The notes: a model not told the origin generated them from the sequence alone. Positions 1 through 8,997 are shown, counted from the stretch's first letter. The stretch is 64,000 nucleotides of DNA from Marinomonas sp. KMM3893 (GCF_004352855.1 NZ_SJSC01000002.1:620001-684000), one strand, 5' to 3'. A program made the numbers and translations.

Positions 1-262
1 TACATCATAAAAAAGCGAGCGATAAGTATACCGTTAAACATTCCCTCGTCTGCAACAAAATGTCTGTCCTTAGACCTTGGGTGAGAGCGCTAACGTGGTG
101 GCGGCAGAAGCGATTTCACGGGCTCTTCGCTGAGCAAGCAGCAACCACCAAAAAATAAATGGAGAATATTCCTGCTTTCTTACGTTTAAGACTAGAATCC
201 TCAGTGTTTTCCTTTAGAATATGCAACTCGAAATTCACTTCTAAGAATTTCTACCCTGTAAT
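1..262. other. non-coding stretch upstream of tRNA-Arg; possible 3' part of 6S RNA
   Basis: No credible reading frame is seen here. The segment about 75-125 has a CCTT...GGGTGAGAGCGCTAACG...GGCGGCA arrangement that recalls the 3' half of gammaproteobacterial 6S RNA (ssrS). The likeness is by eye and the 5' half would lie outside the window. It could equally be the leader of the tRNA. Confidence 0.25.
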
Positions 263-339
263 GCACCCGTAGCTCAGCTGGATAGAGCGTCGCCCTCCGG
301 AGGCGAAGGCCGGAGGTTCGAACCCTCTCGGGTGTACCA
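263..339 (+). tRNA. tRNA-Arg (anticodon CCG)
   Basis: Full cloverleaf with encoded CCA: acceptor GCACCCG/CGGGTGT, anticodon stem TCGCC/GGCGA with loop CTCCGGA giving anticodon CCG, and T loop TTCGAAC. It reads codon CGG. The gene is intact, but its 3' half is also the left attachment site of the island that follows. Confidence 0.96.
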
Positions 340-344
340 TTTCC
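295..344 (+). repeat. attL: left 50-bp direct repeat in tRNA-Arg 3' end
   Basis: Starts at the CTCCGG of the anticodon loop and ends six bases or so past the CCA, at ATTTCC. It is identical to 8998-9047; the copies diverge immediately on both sides (C/T before, T/C after). Insertion here leaves the tRNA whole. Confidence 0.9.
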
Positions 345-556
345 TTAATAAAATTCAAAGACTTAGACTTTGATTGCCTTTCTTCTATACCTAATAAGGC
401 CCCGTTACTTCTTTTTCGATCAAAACTACGCTTCAACTAGTATTCTTCAATCAGCATTAAATGGCCTTCGCTTTTTTTGACCCAAAACAAATAACGCTAA
501 ACATTATTTCGCGCTAAGTCATTTTTAAGTCACGATGAATTGTCACTGTTCAGAGA

Positions 557-1924
557 TTGGGCAAAAAAGAGGCAGGGCAGCTTGCTAGTCGAGAAAGTAG
601 CTCACCTTTTCTTTTTGCATGTGTATCAAAAGGATACAATTATATAAGCGTCGATTTGGTGTTCCCTGTAATACATAGAGTAATGCGCGCTGTATGTGGT
701 GATAACTCTCTAAGATATCACAATCTTCGCCACTCATTTGCGACGCTGACATTGTTAAAGCTGATGAATGATGAATCTTGTCAGTTACTCATTTATGAAC
801 AGCACCCAGAAACTCAGAACTGGTTGGCTGATAACACGGCTTTTAAGCAGTACTTATACGCGAGCCAGGATCCAACCAGAAAGCACCTTTATGCGTTATC
901 GATATTGATGGGGCATGCGTCGCCAGAGACAACATTGGAACATTACATTCATTGTATGGATTACCTTGCTCGCTTTTCTATTGAAAAACGAATAATGCCG
1001 ACGGCAGAAATGCTGTCGGATGCATCAGGACAATCTATGGCTACTGTCTATCGGTGGTTGCATGATGGTGCTGATGGGTATCGTTTGGGTCTACATAAGA
1101 AGTACAAAAAAATCTTACCGCAGCCCAATCAAGTGGTGTTTTCTGCTGCGATTTCTAATTTCCGATTGGAGCTCATCGCCAATAATGCGGTTAGAAAATT
1201 TGATGACTGTCGAAAAGTATTGTTTAAACTGATTCAAAGCCCAGTATTAAAAATCGATGAATATAAGCAGTATGATGTGTTATCAGAGCAAACTGGAGTC
1301 AATGCATCAGAGATCAAGAAGTGGGAAAGAAATCTCCTGTCTATGCTCGGTCTAGATAGGCATAAAATTACTTCTGGCGGTGTTGAAAACGGCTCAAGAA
1401 GAATCAACTTAGAGCGCTATCAAAACGAAACGCTACCGTTGCCAGCCAAGCCAAGAAACATCGATATTGATCATAATGCTTATATCGAGGTGGTAGACCG
1501 TCTTCAGATTATGGCCAAAGAAGACCCTGTCAAACTGCAAGCTCTATTAAAAGGTTTTTCTAAACATACCCAAAAGCGAAACTACCTATTCAGATTTACT
1601 GACATTGCTTCCGCCGAACCAGTCATCGATGCATTAAGTGCATTGACTAACGATAAGGTATCGTTGTTACTTACGTTATTGCATGGGCAAAAGCAATCCG
1701 ACAGCAATATTAAAAGAGTTTGTATCCCACATTGGCGAATGGGCCTAAAGCTCTCGAAGAAATTGGTTTTCAATACAGCTTTAGCTAACAGTGATGCCAA
1801 AGCTGGAAAATTTGGGTGGTTAGGGGGTAATTTGATTAACACCGAAACAGGCAAGGCTATCGAAGGGCTAAGGTATGCTTTTGCAATGATGTATGTGTTG
1901 GCGTGCGAGTCAAATTCTAATTAG
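557..1924 (+). pseudogene. 5'-truncated tyrosine recombinase with long C-terminal extension
   Basis: The frame (TTG start; in-frame stop at 536-538) begins directly in the C-terminal half of a tyrosine recombinase catalytic domain. The box-II motif HNLRHSFAT lies near residue 57, GHASPETT near 119, and the nucleophile Tyr in LEHYIH near residue 128. The upstream part with the first catalytic Arg and the DNA-binding arm is absent, so the protein should be inactive. About 310 residues follow the nucleophile, far longer than the usual few, and include two helix-turn-helix-like stretches (LSDASGQSMATVYRWL; LSEQTGVNASEIKKWE). The position next to attL is right for the island's own integrase. The 5' part was probably lost between the tRNA and position 540. 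Alternatively it could be a domain-level fragment reused for DNA binding. Confidence 0.7.
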
Positions 1925-2238
1925 TAGAACAAAGGTAAATTGACTTGTCACGCGAGTGATTATTAAGGTGGAATGACTGTCTAGCAAAGCTTGGGAAGTC
2001 CATTCAATGCTACCAACCCCGCCTCTAATTACCTTTAAAAAATTCAATGATTTTGATATTTCTTCTAAATCAGCATAAACTCTAGACAATAAAAAAATGA
2101 TATAACTCTGTTATAAAGCGCGAACATAAGCGCTGTTTTTTAGTTGAAAAATTTGACCTTATAACCAGTGCTTAAAGGATTTTAGAATTTGTTTATACGG
2201 ATATACCCTCACACTTTTATATCTATAAGTAGCCCATT
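1925..2238. other. intergenic, upstream of the three-gene island operon
   Basis: About 314 bp, AT-rich, with no plausible gene. It must hold the promoter of the operon that starts at 2239. I see a TTGACC at about 2151 but no well-spaced -10 partner, so no promoter is called. Confidence 0.5.
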
Positions 2239-4119
2239 ATGAATACCCTTGATGAGGGTATAAAAGATGCCCACGGCCGCATTCCTTTCATTATTGGGCT
2301 TACCGGGCACAGGTTTGTAGGTGGCCCAAATGAACAAGCAAAGCTATTTGATGAGCTTAAGCAAAGCTTGCTGTATTGGCACAAAGCACTAAAACGGCAA
2401 ACACCCATTTATTTACTAACAGGTTTAGCCGAGGGCGCTGATTTACTTGCGGTAGATGCAGCAATGGCTTTGCAGGCTGAGTTTGGTTCCCATGCGTTTC
2501 GTATACTGGCTACTTTGCCAATGCCTAAAGAAGCCTTTGAACAAGACTTTGCAAAGCGCCCCGAAGCTCATCAAAAATTTACGCAAAGCTATAAGGCCTT
2601 GGTAAATAGCCCCAATAAGTTAATAGTGTTAAAAAACGACCTGCCTGAAAGCGCGTACAAGCAGGCCCAAGCTGACGCAAACTTTGGTGAACTACGCAGC
2701 AGTTTGTATTTAAACCAAAGCTTGTTTATTGCTAAGTATTCCAACGTGCTTTTAGCGGCTTGGGATGGTAATGACGGTAACGGAGCCGGTGGTACCGCCG
2801 ATGCGGTGAAGTTTAAGTTGGGCCATCAGGTAAGCTGGCCTGCTAATACTGGTAACCCTGCACTTGAAGCTACCAGCGAGTTTGACGGCCAAGTTGGCGG
2901 GTTAGTGCACCATATTCTGTGCGCTAACGAGAACAGCAAAAACACGCCTAAATGGCGAAGTGATTTAGCGAGCTTCCCTGTTGGTCAAGCTCCAAACGAA
3001 ACTGAGAACAGTGAAGATACCAAAGGCTTTACAGCCCCCGCTATAGGCAAATTATATAGCTACTCGGCATATCCAAGTAAAAAGGCGGATGTACTTAGCG
3101 AGTTTATTTCGGCAGAATTTAATGAGCTACTCACAGAGCTAAATATTCATAATGAATCCAAGCAAAAGCTTGATAAAAGTAGCCAACAAGCATGGGTAAG
3201 TGCAACAGATATATTTAATGTAGTAGATAACATGGCCCTTGAATTTCAGAGCCAATATCGCCGGTTAATTGCTCTGTTCTTTATGATAATTCTGCCTGGC
3301 TTTGTAGCTTACGAATTGGCGGGAAACTACAATAATCAGCTTACCGGTTCGACAATCTTGTTAGGAATATTGCTGGTGCTTATAGCTTCCTCAGCGATTA
3401 TAAGGCGAAGCCGAAAACTCAATTTGAAGTGGCGGTATCAACTTGCCCGCGGTATTGTAGAAGGCATACGTATAAGGCTTAGTTTAAATGAGGCCGATGT
3501 TCCTCCTTCAGCCGAGCCATTAATTCCGCGTAAATTTAGGGCGCATCTTCCTTTAATAAACCAAGCAATTAGCTTGGCTGAGCTTGAATGGTGGGATGAA
3601 AGCGCTAAAAGCGCGCCAAATAGTGTAAATGATCAGTGGATAAAACCACAAATTGGTTTTCTAAATTCTAGGCTAAATAATACCTCGTCTTCTATCAAAG
3701 AACTTTTGTATAAACGCCCCTTACTTGCTGCACAAAAAGCATCAAGCATTGCTACGTTTTTCTTCTACACCGCTATTGGCGTGGGTAGCCTGTTGTGTAT
3801 ATCCATAGTGCTATTTGAGCTATACAAAATACCAGAACTTGCCAGTGCCAATAACGTGCTGATGTACCTTATTCAATATAGCTTATTGGTGAGTGGCGTG
3901 GTGTCGCTATGGTCAGAATTAGCTGGCTATTCCAATACTGCTATGGGCTACAAAGGGCTTAAAGACTTATATGTACGCGCCAGTGTATTGCTAGAACAAG
4001 AATGCCATAACACCCCAAAAACCAATAATAAGATGCTGCTAGATTTAGCTCGCGAGGCAATGGTAGAGCACATCACTTGGAATCTTTCAGAAATCGACAA
4101 CGATTTAAAGCAAAAATAA
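2239..4119 (+). CDS. SLOG-domain protein with C-terminal membrane helices; putative nucleotide sensor/effector
   Basis: 626 residues. Residues ~15-195 look like a SLOG (SMF/DprA-LOG) Rossmann-like nucleotide-binding domain: first strand and turn FIIGLTGHR (17-25), the diagnostic TGLAEGAD (61-68), ILATLPMP (89-96) and GAGGTADAV (182-190). There are four hydrophobic helices in two pairs: ~343-361 with ~371-388, and ~502-527 with ~538-558. The last pair is followed by a helical tail with GYKGLKDLYVR and EHITWNL, resembling SLATT/DUF4231-type membrane effectors. In known systems SLOG domains bind NAD-derived or cyclic nucleotide signals and SLATT-like helices damage the membrane. By inference this is the receptor/effector responding to a signal from the TIR enzyme two genes downstream. 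The next gene starts 24 bp later on the same strand. The family call is by motif only. Confidence 0.72.
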   Translation: MNTLDEGIKDAHGRIPFIIGLTGHRFVGGPNEQAKLFDELKQSLLYWHKALKRQTPIYLLTGLAEGADLLAVDAAMALQAEFGSHAFRILATLPMPKEAFEQDFAKRPEAHQKFTQSYKALVNSPNKLIVLKNDLPESAYKQAQADANFGELRSSLYLNQSLFIAKYSNVLLAAWDGNDGNGAGGTADAVKFKLGHQVSWPANTGNPALEATSEFDGQVGGLVHHILCANENSKNTPKWRSDLASFPVGQAPNETENSEDTKGFTAPAIGKLYSYSAYPSKKADVLSEFISAEFNELLTELNIHNESKQKLDKSSQQAWVSATDIFNVVDNMALEFQSQYRRLIALFFMIILPGFVAYELAGNYNNQLTGSTILLGILLVLIASSAIIRRSRKLNLKWRYQLARGIVEGIRIRLSLNEADVPPSAEPLIPRKFRAHLPLINQAISLAELEWWDESAKSAPNSVNDQWIKPQIGFLNSRLNNTSSSIKELLYKRPLLAAQKASSIATFFFYTAIGVGSLLCISIVLFELYKIPELASANNVLMYLIQYSLLVSGVVSLWSELAGYSNTAMGYKGLKDLYVRASVLLEQECHNTPKTNNKMLLDLAREAMVEHITWNLSEIDNDLKQK

Positions 4120-4143
4120 CTACTAGAAATTGAGAATGAACGT

Positions 4144-6423
4144 ATGACCCAAACTATATATTCTTTAATAACCATGTCGGCGCTAACACAGAGCGAAAAA
4201 AAAACTCAGAAACTGCGTATAGATTCAGAGCATTCTATTGAATGGGGGCTTGATGAAAGCTTTACCCTGTATGATCATGAAAGCACCCCCAATGTAATAA
4301 CACGCCATGTTGAGCCAATAATTGGCATAATGAAGCTAGGCCACGAAAGCACCAAAGGGCTGTTTATTAGCATAAGTTTGGCAAACGATATTCAAGTACA
4401 TAACGTAGACGGCCAGCACTTAGGCGCCCTCACTGGGCACGCAAGCCGTATTTCAAAAGTAATGCAAGTGAGTAATGGGCAAATAGTGTCTATTAGCGAA
4501 AGCGGTGAAATTAAGTTTTGGGATGCTAAAAAGCAGCAGCTAGTAAGCGAAATTGAAGCAGACTTTACCGAGCACCAGCATGTGAGTTTTTTCCACCGCT
4601 CTAACCATTTGTCAGTACTTGAAAAAAGCGGCGTGGCCATTTGGCTCTTTAATGGCGAACGCGTTTTAAGCCTGCCAGAGCAGAAGTCTCAAATAGAGCA
4701 GGCCTACATGTTGAAATCAGAAAATTGGCTGATTAAAGCACAAGACAAAGCCCCTCAAATATGGAGTAATACAGGTAAGTGCTTAAGTACATTTGCCTTT
4801 AACTTTTCATTTGATGATGACTTTATAGAGCTAGAAGACAATTCACTGTTAATTAAAACCGCTAGCGAAACGGTAAGTTTGTATAGTGAAAAAGGTGAGT
4901 GCTTACATACTCATAATGCAAACAGCACCATTAGTGAGCTATTCTCAACACTGGTAAGTGATGATGAGCTAAGGAAAAAAGAAATAGCCCAAAAGCCAAG
5001 CATTAAACATTATAAGCACGTGCGAAATTTTTATTCGTCGGCTAAAGATTTCTTCATACCGGCCAAAGTATTTGAAGAATCAGACATTGATTTTACCGCT
5101 AACCCTACCCGCGAAAAAGTATGGGATTTCTTTAACAGGCCTTTGTTTTCAGAAGTTAAAAAAGCTCTTACTGGCATAGTAAAAAGGGCGCATAATTCGC
5201 AAAAAGAATTGAGTGATTCAGCTACTAGCGTGCAAAGCCAAATTGATGCTTCAAGTAAATCTTTAAAATTGTTTGGTGCATTCAGTAAAATATTTTTGAC
5301 CATGTTTGTGTTGGTAGGCGGTGCGGGAGCAGGCTTACTTGCATACATGGAAGGTAACCGCGCGGCGGTGCGCGAGAACGAATTATTAAGCACTATTAAC
5401 AGCACAGAGCCTGAAATTGTACTTATTGCCCCAGGCGTAGTTTTATTCATTCTATTTATTATGTTTTTTCGCAAAAAACGCAAAGCGGAGAAAGCCTTGG
5501 CCAAGTTTGAATCTAACCTTGTGGTGGTGAATACTTTGCACAGTGCCTTTGGTAAAGCTCTAAGCAGCGTAGCGGCGTATAGAAGAGAGCTACGCAGCCA
5601 AATCCCTATTACTAAAGCCGAAAATTCAGGCTTATTTGGTGGCACATTTATACGCGAACATATAGACGGCATTATTAACGGCAAGTTAAAGCAAATTGCT
5701 ATGGATGAATGCGGCCTCGAAAAAGATGACATTATTTCAGAAGACCAAGAGCCTATTATTTTGCCAGCTTGGAGCTTGATTCAAGATGAGAAAAAACGCG
5801 AAGAAGTGAAAAAGAAACTCATACGTGCAAATGAGCTATGCTTTTGGCCCGTGAAAGACCGCAGCCTAGCCTGCGCAGTGCAGTTTATTCAGTACAGCTT
5901 TTTAACCGCTGACAAAATTGACGTATTTACCTGCTACTATGATTTCATATCAAACAAGAGCTTTGGCAAAGAGGCTAACGCCTTCTACTACAAAGATGTA
6001 ACCAACATAGTGAAACGCGATGTAGAACGCGAGGGCATATCATTAAGCGCCATCAAAGGTGACGCGACCAGCGATGACTTTTCAGCCAATGAAATTGTAT
6101 TGTCGGTTTCAAGCGGTGAGCGCATACGCCTAACCATATTGAACGAAGAAACGGTTTCAATGATGAACGCCAGCTCTAAAAAAGCTGAAATGGAATCACG
6201 TGAAGTAAAGCTAAAACGCGTTGCTGATGAAGCTCAAGCCATAAAAGAAGATGACAGCCTAACTGAAGAAGAAAGAGAAGAGAGCTTAAGCCAAAACGAG
6301 GCCGAGCGTGAGGCGCTTGAGTCAGACGTAATGGAGCTTAGCAGTGACTTCTCAATTAAACGCGCAGACCAAGCCGTTAAAAATATTCGCAGCCGCTTAG
6401 ACACACATAAGAAAGAACAATGA
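4144..6423 (+). CDS. beta-propeller-like, two-TM, coiled-coil protein of the TIR operon
   Basis: 759 residues with no close family I recognise. Residues ~50-260 show degenerate WD40-like repeats; the clearest is GHASRISKV (98-106) through a GEIKFWDAKK-type blade end (121-130). There are two transmembrane helices at ~379-401 and ~423-442, the second followed by a basic stop-transfer (FFRKKRKAEK). Then comes a mixed alpha/beta domain (~480-665) and a highly charged coiled coil (~675-745). It is likely a membrane-anchored scaffold with the propeller on one side, but topology is not determined. It lies between the SLOG and TIR genes, and its stop overlaps the TIR start (ATGA), so it is translationally coupled and probably part of the same complex. 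An alternative start is ATG at 4174; neither has a strong ribosome-binding site. Confidence 0.66.
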   Translation: MTQTIYSLITMSALTQSEKKTQKLRIDSEHSIEWGLDESFTLYDHESTPNVITRHVEPIIGIMKLGHESTKGLFISISLANDIQVHNVDGQHLGALTGHASRISKVMQVSNGQIVSISESGEIKFWDAKKQQLVSEIEADFTEHQHVSFFHRSNHLSVLEKSGVAIWLFNGERVLSLPEQKSQIEQAYMLKSENWLIKAQDKAPQIWSNTGKCLSTFAFNFSFDDDFIELEDNSLLIKTASETVSLYSEKGECLHTHNANSTISELFSTLVSDDELRKKEIAQKPSIKHYKHVRNFYSSAKDFFIPAKVFEESDIDFTANPTREKVWDFFNRPLFSEVKKALTGIVKRAHNSQKELSDSATSVQSQIDASSKSLKLFGAFSKIFLTMFVLVGGAGAGLLAYMEGNRAAVRENELLSTINSTEPEIVLIAPGVVLFILFIMFFRKKRKAEKALAKFESNLVVVNTLHSAFGKALSSVAAYRRELRSQIPITKAENSGLFGGTFIREHIDGIINGKLKQIAMDECGLEKDDIISEDQEPIILPAWSLIQDEKKREEVKKKLIRANELCFWPVKDRSLACAVQFIQYSFLTADKIDVFTCYYDFISNKSFGKEANAFYYKDVTNIVKRDVEREGISLSAIKGDATSDDFSANEIVLSVSSGERIRLTILNEETVSMMNASSKKAEMESREVKLKRVADEAQAIKEDDSLTEEEREESLSQNEAEREALESDVMELSSDFSIKRADQAVKNIRSRLDTHKKEQ

Positions 6424-7280
6424 AGTTTTTTATAAGCTACAGCCGAAAAGACCAAGCTTTTGCACAAGAATTAAAAACGGCCCTTGAGGCCGTGCAATAT
6501 TCCGTGTGGCTTGATTTAAAAAGCATTGCACCGGGCCAATATTACCTAAACGAAATATCGGCTGGAATAAAAGATTGCGACGTGTTTTTGTTGTTAACCA
6601 GCAAGCACTCAATGGGTAATAAAATTGAACAAATTAGCGGCTCAAAAGAAGTAGAGCGAGAGCTTGAGTTTGCCAAACAGCGTGGCAAAACCATTATTCC
6701 CATAAAGCTTGATGAAACCTGGACAGAAACCGCAGCACTGCCTGGGCTTGCCATGAACCTTGTAACTAGCCAATGGTTAGATGCCTCAGCCAGTGATTGC
6801 AACTTTGTAGTTAAACAAGTGCAGCAAATAATTGAAGGCGGCAGCTTTAATGATATTCAAGTGTCGGTTATACACGAAGTTGACAAACTAATGGCCGAAG
6901 GGCATTTTGAAAAAGCCCAGCAAATATTGGCTGCCAACAATTTTGACCACGCACGAATACCCTACATAGAGCTGCTTAGCTTATTAATAAGCATTGGCCA
7001 CGAACCTGTTAGAAAGCTAAGTAAAAACACAGCCGATGCCGCGGTAAGAACGCTAGAACAGTTACCAAAAAACGAAGATCTTATGCCTGTTATTTTATAT
7101 TTCTTGGGCATACTTTCAGTGTACTACTACAAGCAAAATGCCATGCGCGATGCCACCGAAGGCTTTGAACAACTCAAAGCACACGCGAGTAGCTTAGGGC
7201 GCGTTAAGCCTAAACATATAAAGATGTTCAACCACATTCTACCGCCTGATAACCGGTTTTCGATTGATTGGAAGTATTGA
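6420..7280 (+). CDS. TIR-domain protein, putative NAD+-consuming signalling enzyme
   Basis: 286 residues. Residues 1-~135 form a TIR domain: strand one FFISYSRKD (3-11), BB-loop region YSVWLDLKSIAPGQ (27-40), DVFLLLTSKHS (54-64), then S75-x2-V78-x2-E81-L82-x2-A85, which places Glu81 as the candidate catalytic residue for NAD+ hydrolysis or cyclisation, and the strand TIIPIKLD. Residues ~150-286 are helical, TPR-like, with no recognised family, and could be an oligomerisation or sensing module. The start codon overlaps the stop of the preceding gene (ATGA). Bacterial TIR proteins in defence loci (Thoeris ThsB) make cyclic ADP-ribose variants that activate SLOG-bearing effectors. The SLOG gene in the same operon supports that role here, but activity is inferred. 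Confidence 0.82.
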   Translation: MKFFISYSRKDQAFAQELKTALEAVQYSVWLDLKSIAPGQYYLNEISAGIKDCDVFLLLTSKHSMGNKIEQISGSKEVERELEFAKQRGKTIIPIKLDETWTETAALPGLAMNLVTSQWLDASASDCNFVVKQVQQIIEGGSFNDIQVSVIHEVDKLMAEGHFEKAQQILAANNFDHARIPYIELLSLLISIGHEPVRKLSKNTADAAVRTLEQLPKNEDLMPVILYFLGILSVYYYKQNAMRDATEGFEQLKAHASSLGRVKPKHIKMFNHILPPDNRFSIDWKY

Positions 7281-7401
7281 GGTTTTTTGAGCTTGTTAGA
7301 TTTTTTGTAGCCACCTATTAAATTGCTGTTGTATTGATTTGAGGGTTAAGCGCTAAAGTCAAAATCACGTTGGATATAGTGGTATGGATGGCTTACATCT
7401 A

Positions 7402-8589
7402 GGGAACATGCGATTAAGTCGGTAACATGAGATAATCTTACCGACTTAAGACAACTACGACACCTACCAATCATGAACCAGCTTTCCTTCGCCGACACCG
7501 AATTTACCAGCAAACGCCGCAAGACTCGCAAAGAACTCTTTCTTGGTCGAATGGATGAATTGATTCCTTGGCAGCAGCTTGAAGCCCAAATTGAACCCTT
7601 CTATCCAAAAGCAGGTAACGGACGTCGCCCCTATCCTTTGTCTACCATGTTGCGCATTCACTTTATGCAGAACTGGTACAACATGGGAGACCTTGCAATA
7701 GAAGACGCTCTTTATGAGATTACCTTTATGCGGCTTTTTGCTGGGTTATCCTTAGAAGGTGCGATACCTGATCACACAACTATTATGAATTTCAGGCACT
7801 TACTGGAAAAGCATAAGCTTGGACGAAAACTATTTAAAGAAGTCCACAAATGGCTATCAGACTCAGGTATTTACTTCAAAGAAGGCACCATCGTTGACGC
7901 GACTATTATTGAAGCCGCTAGCTCGACCAAAAATAAAGCCAAATCACGTGATCCAGAAATGCACCATACTAAGAAGGGAAACCAATGGTTCTTTGGATTG
8001 AAAGCACATATTGGCGTCGATGCTAAACGTGGCTTGGTGCACAGTTTCACTACCACTTCTGCCAATGAACATGACCTAAACCAAATCACTGAGCTCATGC
8101 ATGGCGATGAGACGTTTGTCTCTGCTGACTCAGGTTACCGTGGCGTAGAAAAGCGTGAGGAAACCAAAGATAAGACGTTGGACTGGTTGATTGCGGAGAT
8201 GCCAAGCAAGGTTCGGGAATGGAAGATGCATCCCCGTATTAATAACCCCCCCCATCAACACTGAGTACATAAAAGCGAGCATCAGAGCAAAAGTAGAGCA
8301 CCCGTTTCGGATACTGAAGTGCCAGTTTGGCTTCCGTAAAGTGGTCTATAAAGGTCTATCAAAAAATGACAATAAGCTCGCGGTGTTGTTTGCGCTGGGA
8401 AACATACTGCGAGTGGATCAGATGATAAGGTCTGCACGGGGTTAATCCGTCTCGATGACGATAGTTGGAGCTTTTAAGCCTCCACCTAGGGAATAAGACA
8501 CACTAAAAACCGAGGTTTTTAGTAAATTAAAGAGCGAATCAGGCCAACTGCGACTTAGTGCTAATAATCTGACTTAATCGCACGTTCCC
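7402..8589 (+). mobile_element. IS5-family insertion sequence with 19-bp terminal inverted repeats
   Basis: The left end GGGAACATGCGATTAAGTC (7402-7420) and right end GACTTAATCGCACGTTCCC (8571-8589) are inverted repeats with one mismatch. Flanks CTA|element|TAA suggest a short TA-type target duplication. The element is 1188 bp with one transposase reading frame broken by a frameshift. About 140 bp follows the transposase and includes a small hairpin (8502-8523). It inserted in the ~120 bp just after the TIR gene and leaves the operon intact. Confidence 0.85.
7473..8445 (+). pseudogene. IS5-family transposase, frameshifted at a C8 run
   Basis: The DDE transposase begins at 7473 in one frame. 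The first Asp lies in [10 protein letters not shown] and the second in SADSGYRG. The frame ends early at 8264, while the +1-related frame carries the remainder, including the catalytic Glu region [14 protein letters not shown], to a stop at 8443-8445. The shift falls at eight consecutive C (8246-8253), between HPRINN and [19 protein letters not shown]. Either the element is dead through replication slippage, or a slippery run makes a low level of full protein, or it is a sequencing homopolymer error. The N-terminal part ([17 protein letters not shown]) is typical of the IS5 group. Confidence 0.85.
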
Positions 8590-8672
8590 TAATCAGTTAC
8601 ACCGATGTAGAAAACTAGCCGGCATCACCACCAGCTTTTACGATGAGAGAATGGAATACGCTTACTTTCTTG

Positions 8673-8750
8673 TTACTGGTTTCTTAAAAGTCGCGAAAAA
8701 CTCTCTGCAACGGCATTGTATCTGCTGAATAGAGTGCTCATATTGACTTT
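8673..8750 (-). pseudogene. relic of an IS3-family OrfB transposase
   Basis: Read on the minus strand, this stretch encodes SRYNAVAESFSRLLRNQ, close to the conserved IS3 OrfB core (YDNAVAESFF..LK) around the last part of the DDE domain, and then stops. Nothing else of the transposase is recognisable on either side, so it is a short decayed fragment marking an earlier insertion near the island's right end. Confidence 0.35.
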
Positions 8751-8896
8751 CACGAAGAAGGGTTTACTTTGGGTTGGCAAAGTATTTTGCGGCCTTTTGA
8801 CAACGCTAAATTTGACTACACAATGTCGGTTAATAATTGTGCATTTTTGCAAGTGTGCTATTGTCAATCTGTGACCATAAAATCATCATAAATGCA

Positions 8897-8970
8897 CTTT
8901 AATACACTTTCATGTGAAATCATTAATGTTATCCAAGTGACTGATTTGATTGAAATAAAGTGTATTAAAG
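8897..8970. repeat. 14-bp inverted repeat pair next to attR
   Basis: CTTTAATACACTTT at 8897-8910 is exactly the reverse complement of 8957-8970, with 46 bp between. It lies 28-100 bp inside attR. This is the position expected for arm-type recombinase or directionality-factor sites; that role is inferred. Confidence 0.55.
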
Positions 8971-8997
8971 GTATGTGAGGTATACATGTGCAGCTCT

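Larger units (their letters stand above)
8590..8997. other. island right-end sequence without intact genes
   Basis: About 400 bp between the IS5-family element and attR. The only things seen are a short IS3-type transposase relic and a pair of 14-bp inverted repeats close to attR. No promoter or intact gene is recognised. Confidence 0.5.

Noticed and set aside
2151..2190. Promoter for the TIR operon at TTGACC
   Set aside because: No -10 element at acceptable spacing; the nearest TAGAAT is about 24 bp away.
5031..5732. 233-codon frame on the minus strand
   Set aside because: It is wholly antisense to the propeller/TM gene, has biased shadow composition and no domain pattern.
7281..7401. Integron attC-like site after the TIR gene
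   Set aside because: A GTTAAGCGC-like string is present, but no paired R and L boxes or long palindrome and no integron integrase.
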